Shown piece by piece: positions 14,188-23,585 of a DNA stretch of 64,000 nucleotides; the first letter of the stretch is position 1; each line of letters opens with the position of its first letter. A program made the position numbers and the translations under genes. Source of the stretch: VAZQ01 sp035293945 (GTDB lineage: Bacteria > Pseudomonadota > Alphaproteobacteria > Rhizobiales > Xanthobacteraceae); the NCBI GenBank assembly GCA_035293945.1, contig DATGLV010000011.1, positions 372,001-436,000 of the forward strand, given 5' to 3'. Under the pieces are notes generated by a model, which was given only the letters and a program-made list of their open reading frames with translations, did no database searches and had not been told where the DNA came from.

Positions 14188-14847
14188 GTGGCGGGGACAT
14201 ATGCGGTCAGCGCGTATACGGGTATTGTGCGCCCCACCAAGGATTTGGATATTTTCTGCAAGCCGGGAGATAGCGTACGAATACTCGAACGCTTCAAGAC
14301 TCTCGGTTACAAGGTTCAGATTGAAGACGAGCGCTGGCTCGGCAAGGTCTCGAAGGGCGAGCACTTCTTCGATCTGATCTTCGCCTCCCGACACGGCGTG
14401 ATGCCGATCGGCGACGAGTGGTTCGAGCACGCTACAGTCGGTGAGGTCCTCGGCGTCTCCGTGCGGCTGATCGCGCCGACCGAGCTCATCTGGTCGAAGG
14501 CCTTTGTGCAGGTGCGCCATCGCTACGACGGCGCCGACATCGCGAATGTCATCCTGCGGCAGCGGGACCGGATCGATTGGAAGCGTTTGCTCAAACACAT
14601 GGATCTGCACTGGGAGATCCTGCTTGTGCATCTCATCAACTTCCGTTGGGTCTATCCGAGCGAGCGCGACTGTATCCCACGTTGGCTCATGGACGAGCTC
14701 ATAGATCGCCTACAGCGTCAGCTCGACCTTCCCCCGCCGCGGATCAAAATCTGCCGTGGCCGCATGCTCTCGCAATCAGACTATGAAATTGCCGTGCGAG
14801 AATGGGGTTTCGGCGAAATCGACGACGTACCGAACTGCGAGGAGTGA
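14188..14847 (+). CDS. nucleotidyltransferase family protein (5' end frameshifted)
   Basis: 219 residues from a GTG that may not be the native start. LVAGTYAVSAYTG resembles the substrate-binding glycine motif and RPTKDLDIF supplies the D-x-D metal-binding pair of the Pol-beta-like nucleotidyltransferase fold. LIAPTELIWSKAFVQVRHRY and DWKRLLKHMDLHWEILLVHL are conserved in this uncharacterised family. The first 30 or so residues lie in another frame upstream. It ends one base before the metallophosphoesterase start, so the pair is translationally coupled and presumably works together on an unknown nucleotide or nucleic-acid substrate. Confidence 0.75.
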   Translation: MAGTYAVSAYTGIVRPTKDLDIFCKPGDSVRILERFKTLGYKVQIEDERWLGKVSKGEHFFDLIFASRHGVMPIGDEWFEHATVGEVLGVSVRLIAPTELIWSKAFVQVRHRYDGADIANVILRQRDRIDWKRLLKHMDLHWEILLVHLINFRWVYPSERDCIPRWLMDELIDRLQRQLDLPPPRIKICRGRMLSQSDYEIAVREWGFGEIDDVPNCEE

Positions 14848-14848
14848 G

Positions 14849-15571
14849 ATGCCCGAAGAACTCCCCAAGATCACCATTGCGGCTTTGGGCGATCTGCACG
14901 TTAAGGAGGACCGAGCAGATTCCTGCCGCGGATTATTTGCGGATATCTCGCACAGGGCGGACGTGCTGGTGCTCTGCGGAGATCTGACCGACGTCGGTAA
15001 GCCGCGCGAGGCGGAGCTCCTTGCCGAGGACCTGCGTGCCTGTTCCATTCCGGTGGTTGGAGTGCTCGGCAACCACGACTGCGAATCCGGTCGCGCCGAA
15101 GAGGTTCAAGGGATTCTCAAGGGCGCCGGGATGTATCTGCTCGATGGCCAGAGCTGCGAGGTCAGCGGCGTCGCATTTGTGGGGGTGAAGGGATTCATGG
15201 GCGGCTTTGGCCCGCGCATGCTTGCCTCCTTCGGAGAGCCTCCTGTCAAAGCACTGGTTGCCGAATCGGTGAGTCAAGCAATGCGGCTCGAAAACGCCAT
15301 GCGGGCCATCCGCTCCGAACGCACCGTTGTGATTTTACACTACGCTCCCGTGCCGGACACTGTCCAAGGCGAGCCGCTGGAGATTCTCCCTTTCCTGGGT
15401 TGCTCGCGGCTCGCCGAGACGATCGATCGTTTCAAGGTAAGCGCAGTGGTGCATGGTCACGCACATCATGGTCGGTACGAAGGCCGCACACCCGGTGGAA
15501 CACCGGTATATAATGTCGCACTGACGATCGAAAAGCCAACTCGCCGGCCTTACGCGCTGATCCCGGTATAG
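14849..15571 (+). CDS. calcineurin-like metallophosphoesterase
   Basis: 240-residue cytoplasmic phosphoesterase. The dinuclear metal site is complete: GDLHVKED (near residue 13), LCGDLTDVG, GNHDCESG and VHGHAHHGRYEG in the usual order. Substrate is unknown; the family covers nucleotide and protein phosphatases. A GAGGAG ribosome-binding site overlaps the end of the nucleotidyltransferase gene, so I chose ATG 14849 over an upstream start. The conserved pairing with a nucleotidyltransferase suggests one enzyme adds and the other removes a nucleotidyl or phosphate group. Confidence 0.85.
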   Translation: MPEELPKITIAALGDLHVKEDRADSCRGLFADISHRADVLVLCGDLTDVGKPREAELLAEDLRACSIPVVGVLGNHDCESGRAEEVQGILKGAGMYLLDGQSCEVSGVAFVGVKGFMGGFGPRMLASFGEPPVKALVAESVSQAMRLENAMRAIRSERTVVILHYAPVPDTVQGEPLEILPFLGCSRLAETIDRFKVSAVVHGHAHHGRYEGRTPGGTPVYNVALTIEKPTRRPYALIPV

Positions 15572-15971
15572 CGCTTCGCCCGGCCAAAGCATCAATCCCG
15601 AACCTGAATAAGTGCCGGCGTCTGAGCGAGACCGTTCTTCACTCGCCGACGCAACGCATGCTCCTCTCGTCCGGGTGCCGGTCTCTTTCTGGAATCGCGG
15701 GTAGGAGGACTGTGTCCTTCGAACTCGCAGCGCCAATTCGGCTGCAGATCTGCGCTCCTAACCTCAGTGCCGAAGCGATGCTCGCGCGTAATCCGTGTCG
15801 CTCAGTCAGCAGCGTGCTTCCATCTTGGTGGTGGCGGCGGTTTCCAACCCGTTTCGATGAATTCCGATCGGCGGAGTCCACAATCTAACACACGAGCGGC
15901 ACGGAAGTTCCGCGGGAACCATGGAAAGCGTATCGGGTTGAGGCCCATGAGTCGGGGCCGCGAGCGTATCG
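15572..15971. other. intergenic region upstream of the respiratory operon
   Basis: 400 bases without a supported gene. It contains the candidate EcfG-type promoter at 15915-15939. The rest shows no hairpin, repeat or RNA gene that I can recognise. Confidence 0.5.
15915..15939 (+). promoter_or_regulatory. candidate EcfG-type promoter for the ACIII-caa3 operon
   Basis: GGAAC, 16 bases, GGTT, with the -10 element 32 bases before the actA start. The alphaproteobacterial general-stress consensus is GGAAC, 16-17 bases, CGTT, so the first base of the -10 deviates. Its place in the only gap before a 12-gene operon supports it. Confidence 0.4.
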
Positions 15972-16622
15972 ATGGCGATCTTCACGCGCCGGGCAAACCT
16001 GCTCATGAACGCAGCGCTGGCAGGGACGGTGTTCTTGCTCGCGTTTTTGTTGCTAGCCATCTGGGTCGTTCCGGTGATCGGCTACAATACCCAGGAGCGC
16101 TTCGCTCCGGAGCAACCGATCCCCTTCAGCCACAAGCACCATGTGAGCGGGCTCGGGATCGACTGCCGCTACTGTCACACCATGGTCGAGAAGTCGTCCA
16201 GTGCCGGGATGCCGTCGACCGGCATTTGCATGACATGCCATTCCCAGATCTGGACGAACGCTGCCATGTTGGCGCCCGACCGTCGAAGTCTTGCCGAGGG
16301 CATTCCGTTGCGCTGGACACGCGTCAACACGCTACCGGATTACGTCTTTTTCGACCACAGCATCCATGTCGCCAAGGGCGTCGGATGCACCGAATGTCAT
16401 GGTCCGATCGGTGAGATGTCGCTGACCTGGAAGGCACAGACGCTCTACATGAGCTGGTGTCTCTCCTGCCATCGCGATCCTGCGCCTCACCTGCGCCCGG
16501 CCAGCGAAGTTTTCAACGTTAATTGGCGGCGCACGCCGGATACGCCTTCTGGTCACGAGTTGATGGCGATGTACGGCATCAACACGGAGAGATTGTCTGA
16601 TTGTGGGATATGTCACCGATGA
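15972..16622 (+). CDS. actA: Alternative Complex III subunit ActA, pentaheme cytochrome c
   Basis: 216-residue membrane-anchored periplasmic cytochrome. One N-terminal transmembrane segment (ALAGTVFLLAFLLLAIWVVP) is followed by five heme sites: CRYCH, CMTCH, CTECH, CLSCH and CGICH, the pentaheme pattern of ActA. It passes electrons from quinol oxidation to downstream carriers or directly to the oxidase. Its stop overlaps the actB start in an ATGA. First gene of a 12-gene operon with an EcfG-like promoter upstream. Confidence 0.92.
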   Translation: MAIFTRRANLLMNAALAGTVFLLAFLLLAIWVVPVIGYNTQERFAPEQPIPFSHKHHVSGLGIDCRYCHTMVEKSSSAGMPSTGICMTCHSQIWTNAAMLAPDRRSLAEGIPLRWTRVNTLPDYVFFDHSIHVAKGVGCTECHGPIGEMSLTWKAQTLYMSWCLSCHRDPAPHLRPASEVFNVNWRRTPDTPSGHELMAMYGINTERLSDCGICHR

Positions 16623-19549
16623 GCGGGGCCGCACGTACCTACTGGCGCACTCTCGAAGAATTGGCCGAAACCCCGGAGTTTGCCGCTTTGGTTCAACGCG
16701 AGCTGCCGCGCTTCCGGGATGTGGTCGTCGGGTCCGACCGCAGGCGCTTCCTGCAGCTCATGGCGGCATCGATGGCGCTTGGCGGCTTGTCAGGCTGCGG
16801 CCCCGAGGCGGGCCCGCGACAGCTCCTACCGTACGTGCAGCAGCCGGAGAACGTGATACCGGGCCGCAACAGATATTACGCAACCGCTCTGACCCAGGAC
16901 GGTTACGCCACAGGTGTACTGGTGACCCACCAGATGGCGCGACCGCTCAAAGTAGAAGGCAACCCCGATCACCCGGCGAGCCTTGGCGCTGCGAGTGCCA
17001 TCATGCAGGCGAGTATTCTCGAGCTCTATGATCCCCACCGCGCCCAAACCATTATCGGCAACGGACAAATCTCAGCCTGGGAGACCTTCATCAGCGCGGT
17101 GCATGATCGTCGCAATGCCCTGCTCGCGCGTAACGGCGATGGCCTGCGGATATTGACCGGCGCAATCAGCTCGCCCTTCCTTACCGCTCAGCTCGCAAAA
17201 TTGCAGCAGCAGTTTCCTGAAATGCGATGGCACCAATGGGAGCCGGTCCATCGCGATAATGAGCTCGGCGCTGCGATGACCAGCTTCGGTCAGCCGGTCG
17301 ACCGAATATTCGATATCAGCAAGGCCGAGAGAGTTTTTGGGATCGAAAGCGATCTCGTCTCCGGTTGCCCGGGATGGCTGGCGTATGCGCGCCAGTTTGC
17401 GGCGGGTCGACGCCCGGCGGAGTCCGGCGGAAAGATGAGCCGCGTCTATGCGATCGAGAGCACGCCCACGCTGCTCGGAGCAAAGGCCGATCACCGTATT
17501 CCCATGCAGCCGGCCGGGATCGCAGCATCGATGCGCTACTTGGCCGCTCTTCTTGGCGTAGGACCACAGGAATGGTCGCAGCAAGCTGGTCCTCATGCGG
17601 CTTGGCTGAAAGCTGCCGCGGATGATCTGGCGCAGCATAAAGGAAGCTCGCTTGTGCACGCCGGACGCGAGCAGCCTGTAGACATTCATCTGTTGGCGGA
17701 CGCCATTAACAGGGCTCTCGGAGCGTTCGGCAATACGGTGCACCTGATCGCCCCTGTCGACGCCGGCAACGGCTCAAAGCGTCAATCCATCTCCGACCTC
17801 GCCACCGATATGATCGCGGGCAAAGTGGATACTTTGCTTATACTCGGCACCAACCCGGTCTATGACGCGCCCGCCGAACTGGAATTTGCCGCAGGCTTGC
17901 AGCGGGTGCCCTTCTCGGCCTGCCTTGCGCTCTATGACAACGAAACGGCGCAGGCCTGCACATGGCGTCTGCCCGCGGCCCACGAATACGAGTCTTGGGG
18001 CGATGCGCGTGCCTTCAACGGCACGATAACTATCCAGCAACCGCAGGCACGACCTCTATACGGCGGACATTCGGCCCAAGAGGTTCTCGCATTGCTGCTC
18101 GGAGACTTTGCGTCCGATGACTACGGCATGTTGCGCGATTACTGGCGCGGGCGTGCGGAACAGGAAAACCGTGGCGATTTCGAAACGTTTTGGCATGAGG
18201 CCTTGCGGGCCGGAATCGTCTCCGGGACTGCGTCACCGTCGCTGTCACTCACCTCGCGCGACGAGGCGGTTTCTCAAATTCCGGCGCAATCGGCCGGCAA
18301 AGAAGGAGGTCTGGTTGCACTATTCCGGCCGGATGAAGGAACCTGGGGCGGGCGCTACGCCGACAACGCATGGCTCCTGGAGATGCCGCGTCCGCTGACC
18401 AGGTTGACCTGGGACAATGCCGCCATCATTGCGCCGAGCACGGCGAAACGCTTCGGTCTCACGACCACTGACGTGGTCGAAATCTCAATCCATCAAGCAA
18501 AGGTGAGAGCGCCGGTATACGTCCTGCCTGGCCAGGCGCCGGACTGCGTTACTCTGCCGCTCGGTTGGGGACGCGACGCGGGCGGCCTCGGTGCCGGCTC
18601 CGGCTTTGATGCATATCGGCTGAGGCGCGCGACCGATCCCTGGAGTGCCGACATCGATTCTTTGACGAAAACAGGAGACACCTACCGGCTCGCGACCACC
18701 CAGGATCAGGATCACGTGCTGGGCCGCGATCTCATTCGCGAGGGAACCCTAGAGCAGTTCAATAGTGATCCGAGAGCACTGGTTACTACAGAGAAACCAG
18801 GATCGCTTTATCCGCCATACGACTATCCCGACCGCGCGTGGGGAATGGCGATCGATTTGAACTCATGCATCGGATGCCAAGCCTGCGTGGTCGCCTGCCA
18901 GGCAGAGAACAATGTGCCCGTGGTCGGCAAGGATCAAGTCCTCGAACAACGCGTGATGCATTGGCTGAGGATCGATCGATACTATTCGGGCTCCGCCGAT
19001 GCGCCGGATACTGCGTTCGAACCGATGCCGTGCATGCATTGCGAGAACGCGCCGTGCGAAGTGGTTTGTCCCGTACATGCCACTGTCCATGATCATGAGG
19101 GTCTCAACCTTATGGTCTACAACCGCTGTGTCGGGACGCGATTTTGCTCCAACAATTGCCCGTACAAGGTCCGTCGCTTCAATTTCTACGCCTACGCTTA
19201 CGAGATGGATCGCGCCCCCGAGTCGTGGAACCCGCAGGTCTCCGTTCGTGGCCGCGGCGTCATGGAAAAGTGCACCTATTGCATCCAGCGGATTCGAACG
19301 ACTCAAATCGCTGCCAGTCGGGACAATCGTAAGCTGCATGACGGCGATGTGGTTACCGCGTGCCAGCAAAGCTGCCCCACGCAAGCGATCATCTTCGGCG
19401 ATCGAAACGATCCGGAGAGCGCCGTTTCGAAGCGCAAGAGTGCGCCGATCGACTATGTCCTGCTTGAGGAGCTGAACACTCGGCCGCGCACGAGCTACAG
19501 CGCGCTGGTCCGCAACCCCAATCCCGCGATCAAAGGCAACCAAGCATAG
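16619..19549 (+). CDS. actB: Alternative Complex III subunit ActB (molybdopterin-fold plus ferredoxin domains)
   Basis: 976-residue fusion of a molybdopterin-oxidoreductase-like domain (cofactor-free in ActB proteins) and a C-terminal iron-sulfur domain with four cysteine clusters: CIGCQACVVAC, CMHCENAPCEVVCPV, CVGTRFCSNNCPY, and CTYCIQ with CQQSCP. An N-terminal twin-arginine signal (DRRRFLQLM) ends in a lipobox-like LSGC, so it is probably exported folded and lipid-anchored. ATG 16619 overlaps the actA stop; an upstream TTG also exists but is less likely. It forms the peripheral electron-transfer arm of the complex. Confidence 0.93.
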   Translation: MSGAARTYWRTLEELAETPEFAALVQRELPRFRDVVVGSDRRRFLQLMAASMALGGLSGCGPEAGPRQLLPYVQQPENVIPGRNRYYATALTQDGYATGVLVTHQMARPLKVEGNPDHPASLGAASAIMQASILELYDPHRAQTIIGNGQISAWETFISAVHDRRNALLARNGDGLRILTGAISSPFLTAQLAKLQQQFPEMRWHQWEPVHRDNELGAAMTSFGQPVDRIFDISKAERVFGIESDLVSGCPGWLAYARQFAAGRRPAESGGKMSRVYAIESTPTLLGAKADHRIPMQPAGIAASMRYLAALLGVGPQEWSQQAGPHAAWLKAAADDLAQHKGSSLVHAGREQPVDIHLLADAINRALGAFGNTVHLIAPVDAGNGSKRQSISDLATDMIAGKVDTLLILGTNPVYDAPAELEFAAGLQRVPFSACLALYDNETAQACTWRLPAAHEYESWGDARAFNGTITIQQPQARPLYGGHSAQEVLALLLGDFASDDYGMLRDYWRGRAEQENRGDFETFWHEALRAGIVSGTASPSLSLTSRDEAVSQIPAQSAGKEGGLVALFRPDEGTWGGRYADNAWLLEMPRPLTRLTWDNAAIIAPSTAKRFGLTTTDVVEISIHQAKVRAPVYVLPGQAPDCVTLPLGWGRDAGGLGAGSGFDAYRLRRATDPWSADIDSLTKTGDTYRLATTQDQDHVLGRDLIREGTLEQFNSDPRALVTTEKPGSLYPPYDYPDRAWGMAIDLNSCIGCQACVVACQAENNVPVVGKDQVLEQRVMHWLRIDRYYSGSADAPDTAFEPMPCMHCENAPCEVVCPVHATVHDHEGLNLMVYNRCVGTRFCSNNCPYKVRRFNFYAYAYEMDRAPESWNPQVSVRGRGVMEKCTYCIQRIRTTQIAASRDNRKLHDGDVVTACQQSCPTQAIIFGDRNDPESAVSKRKSAPIDYVLLEELNTRPRTSYSALVRNPNPAIKGNQA

Positions 19550-19567
19550 AAGTCGAGGCATGAATTC

Positions 19568-20935
19568 ATGGCGATGACCTTGGCAAATGAATTGCCCGCC
19601 GAGGCACCGGTCGTCGAGCCTGATGTCACGCTGACCTCATTGAGCGAGGCGATCAGCAGTCGTGTGCTGATGGATCGCGCACCGCTGTGGTGGTGGCTGG
19701 GATTTCTATTTTCGTTGGCGCTTCTGATGGGCCTTATCATTCAGATGGCATGGCTGTTCATCAATGGCATCGGGGTGTGGGGAGTCAACATTCCGGTCGC
19801 CTGGGGGCTGGCCATCGCCGAATACGTCTGGTGGATTGCGCTCGCGAGTGGCGGAACGATCGTGTCCGCGTTGTTCTTTCTGACACGGTCCCCGTGGCGC
19901 TCGGCCACGAACCGCATCGCCGAAAGCATGCTGCTGTCGGCCGCTCCGTGCGCTGGGCTGATGCCGATCATGCACCTGGGTCGACCGGGCCTGTTTTACT
20001 GGCTGTTTCCTTACTCATCGGCAATGGGGGTGTGGCCTCAGGCGCGCAGCCCGTTGTGGTGGGATTTCATCTGCCTGATTTGCTACATCCTCATGTCCAT
20101 TATGTACTACTATACCGGCATTCTCCCCGATCTCGCGACAGTGCGCGATCTTGCCAAGACCAGAACCAAGCAAATCCTCTACGGAATTCTGGCGCTCGGC
20201 TGGCGCGGATCGGCTCGGGAATGGCAGAACCAGCGAATAGTCTACGCGATCATGTCGGCGATCATGGCGCCGATGGTCATCTCCGTGCACAGCGTGGTCG
20301 GGCTGGACTATGCGGGCGGGCTCACCCCCGGGTGGCACGATACTCAGTTTCCTCCCTATTTCTTTTTCGGCGCGGTCATTTCCGGCACTGCCGTCATCAT
20401 AATGCTGACCATCATGGTGCGCTGGGGCTACCGCCTCCATGAGGTATTGACCGAGTATCATCTCAATGCGATGGCCAAGGTCATGCTGGTTGGCAGCCTG
20501 CTGCTTGCCTATGCGTACATATGGGAATCGTTCGGACCGATCTACGGAAGCGACGTTGCCGAGAAAACAGAATTGTTCAATCGTATGTTCGGATTCACCG
20601 CTCCGGTGTTCTGGTCTGAAAAGATCCTTACGGTCGTCATCCCGCAATTACTGTGGATCCCGACCATTCGCCGAAACCAGCTTCTGCTCTTCATCATTTC
20701 GGCCGGCGTCATCGTCGGCATGTGGCAGGAGCGCTTCATGTTCACAACTGCGAGTCTCGAGCACAACTACATGCCGTCCTATTGGGGCGTGTTTTACCCT
20801 ACATCCTGGGATTGGCTCGCGCTCGCAGGCACGATCGGGTTATTCCTCACAATGTTTTTTCTGTTCTTGCGCTTTGCGCCAATCGTTTCGATTGCGGAAG
20901 TCCGCGAGGTGATAGAAGCGGAGAGATCGAAGTGA
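19568..20935 (+). CDS. actC: Alternative Complex III subunit ActC (NrfD/PsrC-like, quinol-binding)
   Basis: 455-residue membrane protein with about ten transmembrane helices, of the NrfD/PsrC family. It is one of two such subunits that bind and oxidise quinol in ACIII. Conserved segments include EYVWWIALASGGTIVSALFF, HLGRPGLFYWLFPY and SVHSVVGLDYAGGLTPGWH. The 18-base gap from actB is the largest in the operon. The C terminus overlaps the actD start (GTGA). Confidence 0.93.
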   Translation: MAMTLANELPAEAPVVEPDVTLTSLSEAISSRVLMDRAPLWWWLGFLFSLALLMGLIIQMAWLFINGIGVWGVNIPVAWGLAIAEYVWWIALASGGTIVSALFFLTRSPWRSATNRIAESMLLSAAPCAGLMPIMHLGRPGLFYWLFPYSSAMGVWPQARSPLWWDFICLICYILMSIMYYYTGILPDLATVRDLAKTRTKQILYGILALGWRGSAREWQNQRIVYAIMSAIMAPMVISVHSVVGLDYAGGLTPGWHDTQFPPYFFFGAVISGTAVIIMLTIMVRWGYRLHEVLTEYHLNAMAKVMLVGSLLLAYAYIWESFGPIYGSDVAEKTELFNRMFGFTAPVFWSEKILTVVIPQLLWIPTIRRNQLLLFIISAGVIVGMWQERFMFTTASLEHNYMPSYWGVFYPTSWDWLALAGTIGLFLTMFFLFLRFAPIVSIAEVREVIEAERSK

Positions 20936-21465
20936 GCAGCCTCTTCGGTATCATCGGGGTATTCAACACTCCGGAAGCGGTGCGAAGCGCTGGGACCTCT
21001 CTACGGCGCCTGGGGTTTCGCGCGTTGGAGGCCTATACTCCCTATCCGATCGAAGGATTGGACCGGATCATTCATCCCGGACCGAGATGGTTCCTGCCCA
21101 TCTTGATGTTCATCGCCGCAATCGTCGGCGCGGCGGCCGGGTATTGGATTCAGTATTGGGACGAGGCTGTGAATTATCCGCTCAACGTCGGAGGCCGCCC
21201 ACACAATAGTTGGCCGGCATTCACGGTCGGGACCTTTGAATTCATGTTGTTGCTGGCGGTTTTCGCCGGGTTTGTGGGCCTATTGGCTGCGTCTGGCTTA
21301 CCCAGGCTTTACCATCCGCTCTTCGAGGCCAATGCATTTCAGCGCGCATCGCGCGATCGATTCATCATTTGTATTGAAGCGAGCGATCCGAGCTTCGACA
21401 CAGATTCCGTGCACGGACTATTCCAGCGCCTTGGTGCCGAATCTATCGAGGAGGTCTGGGCGTGA
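20932..21465 (+). CDS. actD: Alternative Complex III subunit ActD (DUF3341)
   Basis: 177-residue protein with two central transmembrane helices (FLPILMFIAAIVGAAAGYW and FMLLLAVFAGFVGLLAASGL) between cytoplasmic ends, the layout of DUF3341/ActD. It starts at a GTG overlapping the actC stop; no ATG gives a better start. The periplasmic loop with NYPLNVGGRPHNSWPAF is the family hallmark. It has a structural role in the complex. Confidence 0.9.
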   Translation: MSSLFGIIGVFNTPEAVRSAGTSLRRLGFRALEAYTPYPIEGLDRIIHPGPRWFLPILMFIAAIVGAAAGYWIQYWDEAVNYPLNVGGRPHNSWPAFTVGTFEFMLLLAVFAGFVGLLAASGLPRLYHPLFEANAFQRASRDRFIICIEASDPSFDTDSVHGLFQRLGAESIEEVWA

Positions 21466-21974
21466 AAAAGCCAGCCATCGGCGTTCTGGGCCTGACGATG
21501 CTACTGACGGCTTGTGACAACATGGCTAATCAGGCGAAGCTCAATCCTTACGAGTTGCCGTACGGATCGGACCTGACGTGGCCCGTGGAGCCGCCTGCGA
21601 ACACGGTCGCGCGCGACGACCCTGTGACCCCGCCGTCTCCTCCGCCTATCACGCTGGAGCTGCTCGAGCGGGGCAAGCAGCGATTCGACATCAATTGCTC
21701 GCCGTGCCACGGCCGTGACGGGGACGGCAACGGAATGATCGTGCAGCGCGGATTTCCGCATCCCCCCTCATATTACATCGAGAGGCTCAGGGACGCCACC
21801 AATCAACATTTCTATGACGTGATCACCCATGGCTACGGCGTTATGTCCTCGTATGCGGATCGAGTCGAGCCTTCCGACCGGTGGAATATTGTAGCGTACA
21901 TCCGCGCCTTGCAAGCCAGCGCCAGCGCCACGCTGTCCGATGTTCCCCCTGACCAGCGGGGCGCATTGCAATGA
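21462..21974 (+). CDS. actE: Alternative Complex III subunit ActE, lipoprotein cytochrome c
   Basis: 170-residue mono-heme cytochrome. A lipoprotein signal (MKKPAIGVLGLTMLLTAC) places it on the periplasmic membrane face. The heme site is CSPCH near residue 77, and GVMSSYADRVEPSDRW supplies a likely methionine ligand. GTG start overlaps the actD stop. In ACIII, ActE accepts electrons from ActA and hands them to the oxidase. Confidence 0.91.
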   Translation: MKKPAIGVLGLTMLLTACDNMANQAKLNPYELPYGSDLTWPVEPPANTVARDDPVTPPSPPPITLELLERGKQRFDINCSPCHGRDGDGNGMIVQRGFPHPPSYYIERLRDATNQHFYDVITHGYGVMSSYADRVEPSDRWNIVAYIRALQASASATLSDVPPDQRGALQ

Positions 21975-23068
21975 GGCGGAACCAACATTGGCTTGCCCTC
22001 GGTTCGCTCTGCACCCTTGGGATCATCGGCTCTATTGCGGGATGGCTCATCAACCCGGCGGGTTTCTTCGGCGCGTGGCTGTGCAGTTACCTGTTTTGGC
22101 TTGGATTGCCGCTGGCCGGTGTAACCCTTGTACTGGTGCACGATCTCAGCGGTGGTGACTGGATGGAGACGGCGCGGCCTACATTGGACGCCGCCATCAC
22201 GACAATGCCCCTGGCGAGCCTCGCCGGGATCCCCGCTTTTGTCGGCATCAACACGCTCTATGGCTGGACCGACCCGCCGCCCAGCCTTGGAAACGTGTTC
22301 TATCTCAATGCGACCGACTTCTACATCCGCTATGGCGCTTACGTGCTGGTGTGGAACCTTCTGGCGGCCTTTGCCCTATGGGGTCCTCGCGAGGGCAAGT
22401 TGCCCATTCAGCCCGGTCTGTCGTGGATCAGCGGCATCGGTCTGGTAGCACTCGCGCTCTCGACCAGCTTTGCCGCCATCGATTGGATTCTATCACTCGA
22501 GCCGACGTTTTGGTCTTCGATTTTTCCCTACACACAGGCAGCGAGCTGGTTCAACACCGGAATGTCCGCTGTGCTGCTGACGGTGGCGCTAGTCGGCTGG
22601 CCAGCTGACCAACGCCGCGAGCATATGGCCGACTTGGCGCGCATCCTGCTCGCCACAACGATCTTCTGGGCCTACGTCGAGTTCATGCAGTTCCTGATAA
22701 TCTGGGAGGAAAATCTCAAAACCGAGATCCCCTGGTACTTGAACCGTCTGAATTCCGTATGGCACCCGGCGATCTACATATCCGCGGGATTGGGATTTGT
22801 TGTGCCATTCTTCACGCTGCTGTGGACGCCGAGCAAGCGCAATCGCACCGTGGTCGGGGCGATGTGCGTCCTCATATTGATCAGTCGGCTTGCCAATACC
22901 TGGCTGCTAGTCATGCCCGAGCTGAAGGAGCCGACTCCGGCCTGGCTCGATGTTGCGGCGATTTTCGCGCTCGGGGGCGCCATCGCCCTGTTATTTGCCT
23001 GGGCCTTGCGGTCACAGCGTCAGCGCAGCGCGGGCGGGCAACCGATCTGGACGGCGGATCATGGCTAA
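21971..23068 (+). CDS. actF: Alternative Complex III subunit ActF (ActC-like membrane subunit)
   Basis: 365-residue membrane protein with about ten helices, the second, shorter NrfD-like subunit of ACIII. Typical segments are PLASLAGIPAFVGINTLYGW and FWAYVEFMQFLIIWEENL followed by PWYLNR. ATG overlaps the actE stop, and its own last eight bases overlap the next gene. Length fits ActF. Confidence 0.9.
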   Translation: MRRNQHWLALGSLCTLGIIGSIAGWLINPAGFFGAWLCSYLFWLGLPLAGVTLVLVHDLSGGDWMETARPTLDAAITTMPLASLAGIPAFVGINTLYGWTDPPPSLGNVFYLNATDFYIRYGAYVLVWNLLAAFALWGPREGKLPIQPGLSWISGIGLVALALSTSFAAIDWILSLEPTFWSSIFPYTQAASWFNTGMSAVLLTVALVGWPADQRREHMADLARILLATTIFWAYVEFMQFLIIWEENLKTEIPWYLNRLNSVWHPAIYISAGLGFVVPFFTLLWTPSKRNRTVVGAMCVLILISRLANTWLLVMPELKEPTPAWLDVAAIFALGGAIALLFAWALRSQRQRSAGGQPIWTADHG

Positions 23069-23585
23069 ACCAGGTTTCTTTCAACGAATCCGCTCCAGGC
23101 AGCGGCCCTTGTGGCTCGCGGCACTTGGCGCATCCTTTGCCGTGATTGCCTGGCAGCTCCTCACCCCGCGCGAACGCCGGAAAGCAATACGCCCGAGCCC
23201 GGCCGGCCACGAACGTCCCCTCGATCCTCCTCAGCACGGAGAGCTGGAAACCGCTTATGAGCCGAGTGACTGGCCGCTCCGGCCCGTGGTCCTGACCTAT
23301 CTGGCGGCGCTCGTCTTGCTCGTCACCTCGGCTCTGGTGCTGATGGCGGCTTATCCCAGCGCCCTGCCCGACGTAGATCGCACGCTGCACATCGCACCTC
23401 CCGGCCCTCGCCTCGAGACCGACTCGGCAACCGATTTGCAAAAGCTTCGCGCCGAAGAAGATCGGCGCCTCAATACCTACTACTGGATCGACAGGCAAAA
23501 CGGCGTCGTGCACATCCCAATCGAGCAGGAGATGAAGAAGCTTGCGAAGGCAGGCGTTCCCGGCTTTCCCAAGGCAGAGCAATGA
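23061..23585 (+). CDS. small membrane protein of unknown function in the ACIII-caa3 operon
   Basis: 174 residues with two predicted transmembrane helices (about residues 17-36 and 77-103). The outer tail contains RRLNTYYWIDRQNGVVHIPI, then MKKLAKAGVPGF. I recall similar tails (a short YxWVD, then VxIPI pattern) in small proteins beside SCO and cox genes in other phyla, but no function is assigned. It overlaps both actF and sco, so it is surely co-translated. It may be an assembly factor or the missing small ActG-type subunit; neither can be proven here. Confidence 0.8.
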   Translation: MAKPGFFQRIRSRQRPLWLAALGASFAVIAWQLLTPRERRKAIRPSPAGHERPLDPPQHGELETAYEPSDWPLRPVVLTYLAALVLLVTSALVLMAAYPSALPDVDRTLHIAPPGPRLETDSATDLQKLRAEEDRRLNTYYWIDRQNGVVHIPIEQEMKKLAKAGVPGFPKAEQ

